From the NCBI RefSeq assembly GCF_005771675.1, contig NZ_VAJM01000009.1, positions 62,001 through 126,000 of the forward strand: a stretch of 64,000 bases of DNA. Reading direction: 5' to 3'. Origin of the DNA: Hymenobacter jeollabukensis. GTDB taxonomy: Bacteria > Bacteroidota > Bacteroidia > Cytophagales > Hymenobacteraceae. Below, piece by piece: positions 47,110 through 57,754 of this stretch. The notes beneath the pieces are model-generated. The model saw only the letters and a program-made list of their open reading frames with translations, had not been told where the DNA came from and searched no databases. Both the position numbers and the translations under genes were made by a program. Position 1 is the stretch's first letter, and every line of letters starts with the position of its first letter.

Positions 47110-47664
47110 ATGTCCCGCATTGGTAAACTCCCGATCAGCCTGCCCTCGGGCGTGCAGGTATCGGTTGATAACGACAACACCATCACGGTTAAAGGCCCCA
47201 AAGGGGAACTGAAAACCGCTGTCGACCGCGACATCACGGTACGCTCCGAAGACAACACCGTAGTCGTAGAACGTCCTACCGAGCAAAAGCGCCACAAGGC
47301 CATGCACGGCCTCTACCGTTCGCTGCTCAACAACATGGTAACCGGTGTCAGCACCGGCTACACGCACCAGCTGGAACTGGTGGGCGTAGGTTTCAAGGCA
47401 ACTGCTACCGGCTCGACGCTGGAGCTGGCCTTGGGCTACTCGCACAACATCTTCCTGGCGCTGCCGAAAGAAGTAACCGCTACGGCCGTTACCGAAAAAG
47501 GTAAGAACCCCATCATCACCCTGACCAGCATCGACAAGGAACTCATCGGCCAGGTGGCCGCTAAGATTCGTTCGCTGCGCAAGGTGGAGCCCTACAAAGG
47601 CAAAGGTGTGCGCTTCGTTGGTGAGCAGATTCGTCGTAAGGCTGGTAAGACTGCCTCGAAATAA
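47110..47664 (+). CDS. rplF: Ribosomal protein L6
   Basis: The 184-residue protein has two similar alpha/beta halves. It starts MSRIGKLPISLPSGVQVSVD and has the signature YKGKGVRFVGEQIRRKAGKT near the end. It lies by the sarcin-ricin loop and factor site. Confidence 0.99.
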   Translation: MSRIGKLPISLPSGVQVSVDNDNTITVKGPKGELKTAVDRDITVRSEDNTVVVERPTEQKRHKAMHGLYRSLLNNMVTGVSTGYTHQLELVGVGFKATATGSTLELALGYSHNIFLALPKEVTATAVTEKGKNPIITLTSIDKELIGQVAAKIRSLRKVEPYKGKGVRFVGEQIRRKAGKTASK

Positions 47665-47673
47665 CCGAGCATC

Positions 47674-48021
47674 ATGGCTTTTAATAAAACTGAGAGAAGA
47701 CTCCGGATCAAGCGCCACATCCGCACGAAAGTGTCGGGTACCGCTGAGCGCCCCCGCCTGTCGGTGTTCCGCAGCAACAAGGGCATCTACGCCCAGATCA
47801 TCGACGACACCGCTGGCCGCACGCTGGTAGCTGCTTCGTCGAAGAACGTAACGGTTGGCGACTCGCCGGTAGCTACTGCTGCCGCCGTAGGCAAAGAGCT
47901 GGCCTCGCGGGCAACGGCCGCTGGTATCACGACGGTTGTATTCGACCGTTCGGGCTACCTCTACCACGGTCGCGTTAAATCATTGGCAGAAGGTGCCCGC
48001 GAAGGCGGCCTGAATTTCTAA
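47674..48021 (+). CDS. rplR: Ribosomal protein L18
   Basis: The 115-residue protein has [37 protein letters not shown], and the C-terminal [20 protein letters not shown]. It binds 5S rRNA with L5. Confidence 0.99.
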   Translation: MAFNKTERRLRIKRHIRTKVSGTAERPRLSVFRSNKGIYAQIIDDTAGRTLVAASSKNVTVGDSPVATAAAVGKELASRATAAGITTVVFDRSGYLYHGRVKSLAEGAREGGLNF

Positions 48022-48027
48022 GCAGCT

Positions 48028-48546
48028 ATGCGCGAGCAAAATAAACCCACGGCGAAGACCACCGAGTCGGACCTGAAGGAAAAAGTAGTTGCCATCAACC
48101 GCGTAGCGAAGGTGGTAAAAGGTGGTCGTCGCTTCAGCTTCTCGGCCATCGTAGTAGTAGGTGACGGCGCTGGCACCGTAGGCTACGGCCTGGGCAAAGC
48201 CAACGAAGTAACCGACGCCATTGCCAAAGCCATTGACGATGCCAAAAAGAACCTGGTGAAGGTGCCGCTGTACAAGCACACCGTTCCCCACGTGATGGAA
48301 GGCAAGTACTCGGGTGGCTTCGTGCTGGTGCAGCCGGCTGCTGCCGGTACCGGCGTAATTGCTGGTGGTGCCATGCGTGCCGTGTTCGAAAGCGCCGGCA
48401 TCAAGGACGTACTGGCCAAGTCGAAAGGCTCCTCAAACCCCCACAACGTGGTGAAGGCTACCTTCGACGCCCTGAACAAGATGCGCGACCCGATGCAGAT
48501 TGCACAGCAGCGCGGCATCTCCCTCGCCAAAGTATTTAACGGCTAA
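48028..48546 (+). CDS. rpsE: Ribosomal protein S5
   Basis: The 172-residue protein has [40 protein letters not shown], and [16 protein letters not shown]. It works in decoding fidelity and at the mRNA entry site with S3 and S4. Confidence 0.99.
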   Translation: MREQNKPTAKTTESDLKEKVVAINRVAKVVKGGRRFSFSAIVVVGDGAGTVGYGLGKANEVTDAIAKAIDDAKKNLVKVPLYKHTVPHVMEGKYSGGFVLVQPAAAGTGVIAGGAMRAVFESAGIKDVLAKSKGSSNPHNVVKATFDALNKMRDPMQIAQQRGISLAKVFNG

Positions 48547-48552
48547 GCGACG

Positions 48553-48732
48553 ATGGCACTGATTCAAATCAAGCAAGTGCGCAGCGTAATTGACCGCCCC
48601 GAGCGTCAGAAGCGCACGATGAAGGCCCTGGGCCTCACCAAAATCGGCGCAGTGAAGGAAGTGGAAAACACTCCTGCTATTGCCGGCATGGTAGCCAAGG
48701 TTGGCCACCTGGTAGAAGTAACCGAACTGTAG
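48553..48732 (+). CDS. rpmD: Ribosomal protein L30
   Basis: The 59-residue protein ([20 protein letters not shown] at the start) has the L30 pattern [13 protein letters not shown]. Only some phyla keep L30. It lies between rpsE and rplO in the standard order. Confidence 0.97.
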   Translation: MALIQIKQVRSVIDRPERQKRTMKALGLTKIGAVKEVENTPAIAGMVAKVGHLVEVTEL

Positions 48733-48745
48733 ACCTCAGCTCATC

Positions 48746-49192
48746 ATGAATCTCAGCAATCTTAAGCCCGCTGAAGGCTCGGTACGCAATAACAAGCGTC
48801 TGGGTCGTGGTGAAGGCTCGACCCGCGGCGGTACCTCGACGCGCGGCCACAAAGGCCAGAAGTCGCGTTCGGGTTACTCCAAGAAAATCGGCTTTGAAGG
48901 TGGCCAGATGCCCCTGCAGCGCCGCGTGCCGAAGTTCGGCTTCAAAAACATCAACCGTGTGGAGTACAAGGGTATCAACCTGGACGTACTGCAAGCCCTG
49001 AACGAGAAATCGGCGACGGGTACGATGGATGTGGCCTACTTCATCCAGCACGGTCTGGTGTCGAAAAACGCCAAGATCAAAGTTCTCGGCCGTGGCGAAC
49101 TGACCGCCGCCGTGGAAGTACACGCCCACGCTTTCTCGCAATCGGCTATCGAAGCCATCGAGAAGGCGGGTGGCAAAGCAGTGACCCTGTAG
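48746..49192 (+). CDS. rplO: Ribosomal protein L15
   Basis: The 148-residue protein has a Gly/Arg-rich N-terminus (LGRGEGSTRGGTSTRGHKGQ) and FEGGQMPLQRRVPKFGFKN. It is a late 50S assembly protein and precedes secY as usual. Confidence 0.99.
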   Translation: MNLSNLKPAEGSVRNNKRLGRGEGSTRGGTSTRGHKGQKSRSGYSKKIGFEGGQMPLQRRVPKFGFKNINRVEYKGINLDVLQALNEKSATGTMDVAYFIQHGLVSKNAKIKVLGRGELTAAVEVHAHAFSQSAIEAIEKAGGKAVTL

Positions 49193-49208
49193 TCAAAGCA
49201 CGCCGGCG

Positions 49209-50522
49209 ATGAACAAGTTTATCACGACGATTAAGAACATTTTTGCGATTGAGGATCTGCGTACGCGGATTCTCAATACGCTTTTTTTCATCGCCATTTA
49301 CCGGCTGGGTTCTTACGTTGTGCTGCCGGGCGTCGATCCGTCCCGTCTCGACACCAAGTCGGGCGGGATTTTCGGCATCCTCGACACCTTGCTCGGCGGC
49401 GCGTTTAGCCACGCTTCCATCTTCGCGTTGGGCATCATGCCCTACATCTCGGCCTCTATCGTACTGCAGCTGCTGACCATCGCAGTGCCGTACTTCCAGA
49501 AGCTGCAGAAAGAAGGGGAGTCGGGACGTAAGAAGATCAACCAGTACACCCGTCTGCTCACCATTCCTATTGTAATGGCACAGTCGGTAGGCTTTATCGC
49601 CACGATTAACGCAGATGCGCTGGTTAACCCCGGCGTGTTCTTCACCGTCTCGACGATGATTATTCTCACGGCCGGTACGCTGTTCTGCATGTGGCTGGGC
49701 GAGAAAATCACCGATAAGGGCATCGGTAACGGTATCTCGATGATCATCATGATCGGTATCGTCTCGCGCTTTCCCGGCGCTATCATCGGGGAAGCCGCGG
49801 CGAAAGGGATGCGTGGTTCGCTGATCTTCCTGATCGAGCTGGCGGTGCTGTTCTTCGTGGTTATGGGCGTTATCATCCTGACGCAGGCTGTGCGCCAGAT
49901 TCCAGTGCAGTACGCCAAGCAAGTCGGTGGCGTAAGCCAACTGAATGCCCAGCGTCAGTTTATCCCGCTGAAGGTGAATGCGGCCGGCGTTATGCCGATC
50001 ATTTTCGCCCAGTCGCTGATGTTCGTACCGGCCATTGCCGCCTCGGCGTGGAAGGACAGCGACACGGCAACGTTCATCGGCCAGAAGTTTTCGGATTACA
50101 CATCGTGGCAATACAACCTAGTGTTTGCGGTACTGATCATCCTGTTCACGTACTTCTACACCGCCATCAGCGTGAACCCGAAACAGATTGCCGATGACCT
50201 GAAGCGCAGCGGCGGTTTCGTGCCGGGCGTGAAGCCTGGTGATGCTACCTCGGAGTATATCGACGAGGTGCTGACCCACATTACCCTGCCCGGCGCAATT
50301 GCTTTGGCTTTGATTGCAATCTTTCCGGCCATTGCGTTGTTGTTTGGGGTCACTCGTCCGTTCTCAGCCTTCTACGGCGGCACGTCGCTCATCATTATGG
50401 TGGGCGTGGTACTCGATACCATGAATCAGATTGAAAGCTATCTGCTCATGCGCCACTACGATGGAATGATGAAAACGGGCAAGCTGAAAGGTCGGTCGCA
50501 AAACATTGCGCTGGCCTCCTAA
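49209..50522 (+). CDS. secY: Preprotein translocase subunit SecY
   Basis: The 437-residue protein has ten membrane helices. Helix 2/plug region carries GIMPYISASIVLQLL, and the cytosolic loops have QIPVQYAKQVGG and GGFVPGVKPGDAT. It forms the protein-conducting channel with SecE. There is no adk between secY and map. Confidence 0.99.
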   Translation: MNKFITTIKNIFAIEDLRTRILNTLFFIAIYRLGSYVVLPGVDPSRLDTKSGGIFGILDTLLGGAFSHASIFALGIMPYISASIVLQLLTIAVPYFQKLQKEGESGRKKINQYTRLLTIPIVMAQSVGFIATINADALVNPGVFFTVSTMIILTAGTLFCMWLGEKITDKGIGNGISMIIMIGIVSRFPGAIIGEAAAKGMRGSLIFLIELAVLFFVVMGVIILTQAVRQIPVQYAKQVGGVSQLNAQRQFIPLKVNAAGVMPIIFAQSLMFVPAIAASAWKDSDTATFIGQKFSDYTSWQYNLVFAVLIILFTYFYTAISVNPKQIADDLKRSGGFVPGVKPGDATSEYIDEVLTHITLPGAIALALIAIFPAIALLFGVTRPFSAFYGGTSLIIMVGVVLDTMNQIESYLLMRHYDGMMKTGKLKGRSQNIALAS

Positions 50523-50525
50523 GCC

Positions 50526-51332
50526 ATGATCCTCTACAAGACCGAAGACGAAATTGAGTTGATCCGAGCCAGCGCTGATGTGCTGGCTCGTGCCCATGGG
50601 GAAGTTGCGGGCATGATCCGGGAAGGAATTACCACTGGCGAGCTGGATAAGCGCGCCGAGGAGTTTATCCGGGACCACGGCGGAGTACCTTCCTTTAAGG
50701 GCTACAACGGGTTCAAATACAGCCTGTGCATTTCGCCCAATGCGGTGGTAGTGCACGGGTTTCCCGGCAACCATGTATTGAAGAGCGGTGACATCGTTTC
50801 GGTAGACGCGGGCGTGAAGCTCAACGGCTACCACAGCGACAGCGCCTATACCTACCCGGTAGGGGAGGTGAAACCGGAAATCCTGGCCTTGCTCGAAGCC
50901 ACCAAGCAGTCCTTGTACGAGGGCATCGAGCAGGCCGTAGCTGGCAACCGCATGGGTGACGTCGGCTACGCCATTCAGAACTACGTGGAAAAACGTGGGT
51001 ATTCGGTGGTTCGGGAACTTGTTGGGCACGGCATCGGTAAGAGCCTGCACGAAAAGCCCGAAGTGCCGAACTACGGCAAGCGTGGCTCGGGCCTGAAACT
51101 GCAGAGCGGCTTGGTTATGGCCATCGAACCGATGGTGAACCTTGGCACCAAAGCCGTAGTGCAGGAACAGGACGGCTGGACCATCCGAACCAAAGACCGA
51201 CAGCCCTCGGCGCATTTCGAGCACACCGTAGTGGTTCGTCAACACAAAGCGGAGATACTAACCTCTTTCGCCCACATAGAAAAAGCGTTACAGCAGACCT
51301 CGCAGCCTTATGGCCAAACAGTCATCGATTGA
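50526..51332 (+). CDS. map: Methionine aminopeptidase, type I
   Basis: The 268-residue enzyme removes the first methionine from new proteins. The metal ligands are visible: two aspartates in [17 protein letters not shown], histidine in [10 protein letters not shown], glutamate in AIEPMVNLG, and glutamate in [10 protein letters not shown]. Its 3' end overlaps the infA start by 23 bases, so translation is probably coupled. Confidence 0.98.
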   Translation: MILYKTEDEIELIRASADVLARAHGEVAGMIREGITTGELDKRAEEFIRDHGGVPSFKGYNGFKYSLCISPNAVVVHGFPGNHVLKSGDIVSVDAGVKLNGYHSDSAYTYPVGEVKPEILALLEATKQSLYEGIEQAVAGNRMGDVGYAIQNYVEKRGYSVVRELVGHGIGKSLHEKPEVPNYGKRGSGLKLQSGLVMAIEPMVNLGTKAVVQEQDGWTIRTKDRQPSAHFEHTVVVRQHKAEILTSFAHIEKALQQTSQPYGQTVID

Positions 51333-51528
51333 GCAGGACGGAACCATCCTGGAAGCCTTGTCTAATGCCATGTTCCGGGTGGAACTGGAAAACGGGCACC
51401 AGCTGATTGCGCACATCTCCGGAAAGATGCGCATGCACTACATCAAGATTCTGCCCGGCGATAAGGTGAAGCTCGAAATGTCGCCCTACGACCTGTCGAA
51501 GGGGCGAATCGTTTACCGTTACAAATAA
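51310..51528 (+). CDS. infA: Translation initiation factor IF-1
   Basis: The 72-residue OB-fold protein has [39 protein letters not shown] and the end [10 protein letters not shown]. It binds the ribosomal A site during initiation. The start lies inside map. Confidence 0.98.
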   Translation: MAKQSSIEQDGTILEALSNAMFRVELENGHQLIAHISGKMRMHYIKILPGDKVKLEMSPYDLSKGRIVYRYK

Positions 51529-51538
51529 CCCCCCGGAC

Positions 51539-51655
51539 ATGAAAGTCAAAGCCTCGGTCAAGAAGCGCAGCGCCGACTGCAAAGTGATCCGCCGTAAAGG
51601 GAAGCTTTACGTGATCAACAAGAAGAACCCGCGCTACAAGCAGCGTCAGGGCTAA
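51539..51655 (+). CDS. rpmJ: Ribosomal protein L36, zinc-ligand-poor form
   Basis: The 38-residue protein starts [20 protein letters not shown] and ends PRYKQRQG. Of the usual ligands Cys11, Cys14, Cys27 and His33, only Cys14 remains (Ser11, Asn27, Tyr33). It therefore should not bind zinc. It lies in its normal place between infA and rpsM. Confidence 0.97.
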   Translation: MKVKASVKKRSADCKVIRRKGKLYVINKKNPRYKQRQG

Positions 51656-51676
51656 TCAACAAGCAATAGGAAGAAC

Positions 51677-52054
51677 ATGGCACGTATTGCAGGGGTAGAC
51701 ATCCCGGACAAAAAGCGCGGCGAAATCGCCCTCACCTACATCTTCGGCATCGGTCGTTCGTCGGCCCAGGCTATCCTCACCAAGGCAGGCGTCGACCTGA
51801 ACAAGAAGGTGAGCGAGTGGACGGAAGCCGAGTCGGGTGAAATCCGTAGCATCATTGCTTCGGAATACAAAACCGAAGGTGTGCTGCGCTCGGAAGTTCA
51901 GCTCAACATCAAGCGTCTGATGGACATCGGTTGCTACCGCGGCCTCCGTCACCGCAAAGGGCTGCCGGTTCGGGGTCAGCGCACCAAGAACAACTCGCGC
52001 ACCCGCAAAGGCAAACGGAAGACCGTTGCCGGCAAAAAGAAGGCTACGAAATAA
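51677..52054 (+). CDS. rpsM: Ribosomal protein S13
   Basis: The 125-residue protein has [34 protein letters not shown] and [20 protein letters not shown]. The Lys/Arg-rich tail contacts P-site tRNA. It begins the alpha-type segment. Confidence 0.99.
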   Translation: MARIAGVDIPDKKRGEIALTYIFGIGRSSAQAILTKAGVDLNKKVSEWTEAESGEIRSIIASEYKTEGVLRSEVQLNIKRLMDIGCYRGLRHRKGLPVRGQRTKNNSRTRKGKRKTVAGKKKATK

Positions 52055-52135
52055 TTCATAGCGGGAATCGGCGGCGGGCCTTCATGACTTTCCAACTGCC
52101 GCCAACACCTCTCGCTCGTTTTCTGCGAAAACCAA

Positions 52136-52528
52136 ATGGCACAAAAGAGAAAAGACAAAGCCAAGAAGCGCATTGTGCAGGTGGAAGCCACCGGCCAGGT
52201 GCACATCAAGGCTTCGTTCAACAACATCATCATCTCGGTCACCAACAACAACGGCCAGGTGATTTCGTGGGCTTCGGCCGGCAAGATGGGCTTCCGTGGT
52301 TCCAAAAAGAACACGCCCTACGCCGCGCAAACCGCAGCTCAAGATTGCGGCAAAGTGGCTTACGACCTGGGCATGCGCAAGTGCGAAGTGTTCGTGAAAG
52401 GTCCGGGCGCTGGCCGCGAGTCGGCTATCCGTGCGTTCCAAAATATGGGCATTGAGGTGCAGACCATCCGCGACGTGACGCCGCTGCCGCACAACGGCTG
52501 CCGTCCGCCCAAACGTCGCCGCGTCTGA
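52136..52528 (+). CDS. rpsK: Ribosomal protein S11
   Basis: The 130-residue protein has [20 protein letters not shown] and the end [18 protein letters not shown]. It shapes the 30S platform near the mRNA exit. It lies 81 bases after rpsM. Confidence 0.99.
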   Translation: MAQKRKDKAKKRIVQVEATGQVHIKASFNNIIISVTNNNGQVISWASAGKMGFRGSKKNTPYAAQTAAQDCGKVAYDLGMRKCEVFVKGPGAGRESAIRAFQNMGIEVQTIRDVTPLPHNGCRPPKRRRV

Positions 52529-52620
52529 GTAACGGCAGACGCGTGGCCGCTACCGCCCCGTGAGGGAGCTATGGTGGTCAGGCAGTTTTCTTTTCTTCCC
52601 AGAAAAATCACCTCTCAAGA

Positions 52621-53226
52621 ATGGCACGTTATACCGGCCCTAAAACCAAGATTGCCCGTCGCTTCGGGGAAGCCATTTTCGGCCCGAGCAAGGCACTCAC
52701 CAAGAAAGCATATCCTCCGGGCCAGCACGGCCGCGGCCGCCGCAAGAAGCAGTCGGAATACGCCGTGCAGCTGATGGAGAAGCAAAAAGTGAAGTACCTC
52801 TACGGGGTACTGGAAAAGCAGTTCGCTAACCTCTTCGACAAAGCCGCCCGCGTACCCGGTATCACCGGCGAAAACCTGCTGGCTTTCCTGGAGACGCGTT
52901 TGGACAACGTGGTATACCGTCTGGGCATTGCCCCGACGCGCCGCGCTGCCCGTCAGCTGGTTTCGCACAAGCATATCACGGTAAACGGCGAGGTAGTAAA
53001 CATCCCGTCGTACCACGTGAAGCCCGGCACCATCGTAGCCGTGCGCGAAAAGTCGAAGTCGCTGGAAGCCATCGTGAACAGCCTGTCGGTGCGCAACGCC
53101 CGTCAGTTCGGCTGGCTCGAATGGGACGGCAAAGAGCTGGCCGGCAAGGTCATCTCGACGCCGCAGCGCGACCAGATTCCCGAGAAAATCGAGGAGCAGC
53201 TGATCGTCGAACTGTATTCGAAGTAA
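52621..53226 (+). CDS. rpsD: Ribosomal protein S4, zinc-free form
   Basis: The 201-residue protein has [20 protein letters not shown], the S4 domain ([20 protein letters not shown]) and [15 protein letters not shown]. No cysteine cluster occurs in the first 40 residues, so it is the zinc-free form. It starts 16S assembly and lies between rpsK and rpoA. Confidence 0.99.
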   Translation: MARYTGPKTKIARRFGEAIFGPSKALTKKAYPPGQHGRGRRKKQSEYAVQLMEKQKVKYLYGVLEKQFANLFDKAARVPGITGENLLAFLETRLDNVVYRLGIAPTRRAARQLVSHKHITVNGEVVNIPSYHVKPGTIVAVREKSKSLEAIVNSLSVRNARQFGWLEWDGKELAGKVISTPQRDQIPEKIEEQLIVELYSK

Positions 53227-53328
53227 GCCTGATAGCAGAGCCGGCCGCTGCCTGGAATACCCATTCCGGCAGCGGCCGGCTCCTGCATTGGTTTCTTCCT
53301 TCCTTCAACATCCCTTACATCCGCATCT

Positions 53329-54318
53329 ATGTCAATTCTCGCTTTTCAAATGCCGGAGAAGGTCGTAATGGAGAAATCCGACGACTTCTACGGAACGTTT
53401 GAGTTTAAACCGCTGGAGAAGGGTTACGGCGTGACGATCGGCAACGCGCTGCGGCGCATCCTGCTGTCGTCGCTCGAGGGGTACGCAATTACCTCGGTCC
53501 GCACGAGCAACGTGCTGCACGAGTTCCAGACCATCGAAGGCGTTATCGAGGACATGTCGGAAATCATCCTGAACCTGAAGCAAGTTCGGTTCAAGAAGAT
53601 CAACGACGTTATCGAAGACAAAATCACGGTGCGCATCAGCGGCCAAGAGTCCTTCACGGCCGGCGACATCAACAAGTTCACCAACGGCTTCCAGGTGCTG
53701 AACCCGGACCTGGTGATTTGCAACATCGACCCGAGCACCTCGCTGGAGTTCGAATTCACGGTTCAGAAGGGCCGTGGCTACGTGCCCGCCGAGGAAAACA
53801 AGCCGGCTGACCAAGTATTCGGTCAGATTGCCATCGACGCCATCTTCACGCCCATCAAGAACGTGAAGTACAGCATCGAAAATACCCGCGTGGAGCAGAA
53901 GACCGACTACGAGCGGTTGTTGCTGGAAATCCACACGGACGGCTCGATTCACCCCGAAGATGCGCTGAAAGGCGCCGCCAACATCCTGATCCAACACTTC
54001 ATGTTGTTCTCGGACAACACGATGACCTTCGAAACGGCCAAGGCCGAAGAGGAGACCAGCGTGGACGAAGAGACGCTGCACATGCGCAAGGTCCTCAAAA
54101 CCCCGCTGCAGGACATGGACCTGTCGGTTCGCGCCTACAACTGCCTCAAGGCCGCCGATATCAAGACCCTCGGCGACCTGGTGCAGCTGGATCTGGCCGA
54201 CATGATGAAGTTCCGCAACTTCGGCAAGAAGTCGCTGACCGAGCTGGAAAACCTCGTTGAGGAAAAAGGCTTGCACTTCGGCATGGACGTGGCCAAGTTC
54301 CGTCTGGAAGAAGACTAA
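53329..54318 (+). CDS. rpoA: RNA polymerase alpha subunit
   Basis: The 329-residue subunit has an N-terminal dimer domain ([20 protein letters not shown], with [18 protein letters not shown]) and a C-terminal domain ([33 protein letters not shown]). The C-terminal domain binds upstream DNA and activators. It lies 102 bases after rpsD. Confidence 0.99.
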   Translation: MSILAFQMPEKVVMEKSDDFYGTFEFKPLEKGYGVTIGNALRRILLSSLEGYAITSVRTSNVLHEFQTIEGVIEDMSEIILNLKQVRFKKINDVIEDKITVRISGQESFTAGDINKFTNGFQVLNPDLVICNIDPSTSLEFEFTVQKGRGYVPAEENKPADQVFGQIAIDAIFTPIKNVKYSIENTRVEQKTDYERLLLEIHTDGSIHPEDALKGAANILIQHFMLFSDNTMTFETAKAEEETSVDEETLHMRKVLKTPLQDMDLSVRAYNCLKAADIKTLGDLVQLDLADMMKFRNFGKKSLTELENLVEEKGLHFGMDVAKFRLEED

Positions 54319-54324
54319 TTCTGT

Positions 54325-54435
54325 AATGTGCGGAATGCGGGTGAATGTGGGTAATGTGAAAATGCCGTTTTGACGGCTTCGCACGACCCGGTTCATTCTT
54401 CTGCATTCCGCACATTAATCACATTTCCCACATTC
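54325..54435. repeat. Interlaced inverted repeats between rpoA and rplQ (site D)
   Basis: AATGTGCGGAATGC (54325-54338) is the exact reverse complement of 54403-54416. GAATGTGGGTAATGTG (54343-54358) matches 54420-54435 at 15 of 16 positions. The order is A-B-A'-B', so the two stems cannot form together as nested hairpins. A small GCCGT/ACGGC stem lies between them. Confidence 0.8.
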
Positions 54436-54527
54436 AACTAGGTGTGCCCTCCGGGGCGGCGGTTCTAATGAGGTTTCGGCCCGCCGTGGTCGTCGTCCGC
54501 AAGCACACCACTAACTTTTCTTGACCA

Positions 54528-55097
54528 ATGCGTCACGGTAAAAAAGACAACCACCTGGGCCGGACTACCGCCCACCGCAGCGCCATGCTGTCGAACCTCG
54601 CCATCTCGCTGATCCTGCACAAGCGGATTACGACGACCACGGCTAAGGCCAAGGAGCTGCGCAAGTACGTAGAGCCGATTCTGACCCGCTCGAAGGACGA
54701 CACGACGCACTCGCGCCGCATCGTATTTGCTGAGCTGCAGAACAAAGAAGCCATCAAGGAGCTGTACGGCGAAGTAGCTGGCAAAATTGCCGGCCGTCCG
54801 GGCGGTTACACCCGCATCATCAAGCTGAGCGCCGGCCGTGCCGGTGACAACGCTGATATGTGCGTAATCGAGCTGGTGGACTACAACGAAGCTATGCTGG
54901 AAGCCAAATCGGCTGGCGAGGCTAAGGCTACGACCCGTCGTTCGCGCCGCGGTGGTAAGAAAGCTGAAGGTGCCGCTCCGGCTGCTCCCGCTGCTTCGAC
55001 CACGCAGGTAGAAACCTCGGCTCCGGCTGATACCGCTACCGAAACGCTGAAAGAAGGCGAAACCCGCGAAGACAAGACCGAAGAGTCGGCTTCGTAA
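54528..55097 (+). CDS. rplQ: Ribosomal protein L17 with a C-terminal tail
   Basis: The core (about residues 1-118) has [20 protein letters not shown] and [21 protein letters not shown] tail of roughly 65 residues follows, first basic ([11 protein letters not shown]), then Ala-rich and acidic ([16 protein letters not shown]). It ends the alpha operon with a strong terminator. Confidence 0.97.
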   Translation: MRHGKKDNHLGRTTAHRSAMLSNLAISLILHKRITTTTAKAKELRKYVEPILTRSKDDTTHSRRIVFAELQNKEAIKELYGEVAGKIAGRPGGYTRIIKLSAGRAGDNADMCVIELVDYNEAMLEAKSAGEAKATTRRSRRGGKKAEGAAPAAPAASTTQVETSAPADTATETLKEGETREDKTEESAS

Positions 55098-55125
55098 TTC
55101 GCCGCGCTGACAGCGCTTAGAATTG

Positions 55126-55160
55126 AAAGGGACGGTTCCTGCGGGAGCCGTCCCTTTTTT
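55126..55160 (+). terminator. Terminator of rplQ
   Basis: AAAGGGACGG pairs with CCGTCCCTTT, followed by TTT. It closes the alpha operon. Confidence 0.92.
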
Positions 55161-55263
55161 GTGACCTCACCCCCCGGCCCGCTCTCCTTAGATTCCGCGA
55201 ATAAAGCGGCGGAAGGGGGAGCCACGGCGGCGCAGATAGGGTGCGTTTTGATATTGAATTGGG

Positions 55264-57022
<1,759 letters not shown>

Positions 57023-57086
57023 TCAAGGATTTCGGCGGATTTCTGGCTCCGCCGACCTTCGGTTCGGATTGCACGTGTAGATGATC

Positions 57087-57120
57087 AAAAAGGTCGGGGC
57101 TTCGTGTCCCGGCCTTTTTG
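57087..57120 (+). terminator. Terminator of eno
   Basis: AAAAAGGTCGGG pairs with CCCGGCCTTTTT (one G-U pair). Confidence 0.9.
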
Positions 57121-57180
57121 TTTTGTGACCTGAACCCGCAAACAGCCCGGTAACGATGTCAACTGCTTGCGGTTGTCCGG

Positions 57181-57242
57181 GCAATCGTCCACGAAATCCG
57201 TGCAATCCGGAAAATCCGCCGGAATCCGTGATTATCTTTGGC
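57181..57242. repeat. GGATT-repeat element, copy 2 (inverted)
   Basis: This is the reverse complement of the element at 1449-1508, with AATCC units on the plus strand. It ends in TATCTTTGGC, and the DivIC-like ATG follows two bases later. Its position directly before a gene is the same as copy 1 before the riboswitch. Confidence 0.8.
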
Positions 57243-57243
57243 T

Positions 57244-57558
57244 ATGCGTTTTTCTGACGTGCTGGGGCGCGTACCACGTTTGCTGCGCAACTTTTACCTG
57301 CTCACCGGGCTGGCGTTTTTGGTGTGGATGCTGCTGTTTGACTCGAACGACCTGCTGAAGCAGTACGAGATGCTCGATAAGTACCGCGAGTTGCAGGAGC
57401 AGAAGCAGTACTATACCGGCAAAATAGAGGAGGTAAAACAGGATCGGGCCGAGCTGTTGAGCAGTCCGGAGATGCTGGAAAAGTTTGCCCGCGAGAAATA
57501 CGTGATGAAGCGGCCGGGGGAGGACGTGTTCTTGCTGGTGCCGGAGGAGAAGGAATAG
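57244..57558 (+). CDS. DivIC/FtsB-like septum protein
   Basis: The 104-residue protein has one membrane helix (about residues 16-34, FYLLTGLAFLVWMLLFDSN), a coiled coil (about 40-75, with QEQKQYYTGKIEEVKQDRA) and a short C-terminal domain with FAREKYVMKRPGEDVFLL, the FtsB/DivIC signature. It should act in the divisome at the inner membrane with FtsL and FtsQ. ATG at 57244 starts two bases after the repeat element. Confidence 0.92.
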   Translation: MRFSDVLGRVPRLLRNFYLLTGLAFLVWMLLFDSNDLLKQYEMLDKYRELQEQKQYYTGKIEEVKQDRAELLSSPEMLEKFAREKYVMKRPGEDVFLLVPEEKE

Positions 57559-57754
57559 CGCGGCTGTAGCGCAAGGCTGGTTATCAGCTCATTCGGCTGA
57601 TGCTTGTACAAAGGGCAGGTGAATTATGACGCCTCATTGCGCAACGCGTGATGATTGGGTGTTTATTGTAATATTTTGTGGGTGGGCTAAAACTCTGAGT
57701 GATTTTTCGCCTTAACTTTCGGAGTTCATTCTAACCAACAAATCATTTTTGGAT

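Noticed and set aside
57230-57243. TATCTTTG in copy 2 as a certain promoter of the DivIC-like gene
   Set aside because: It ends three bases before the ATG and has no -33 TTG, so it was left as part of the repeat rather than called as a promoter.
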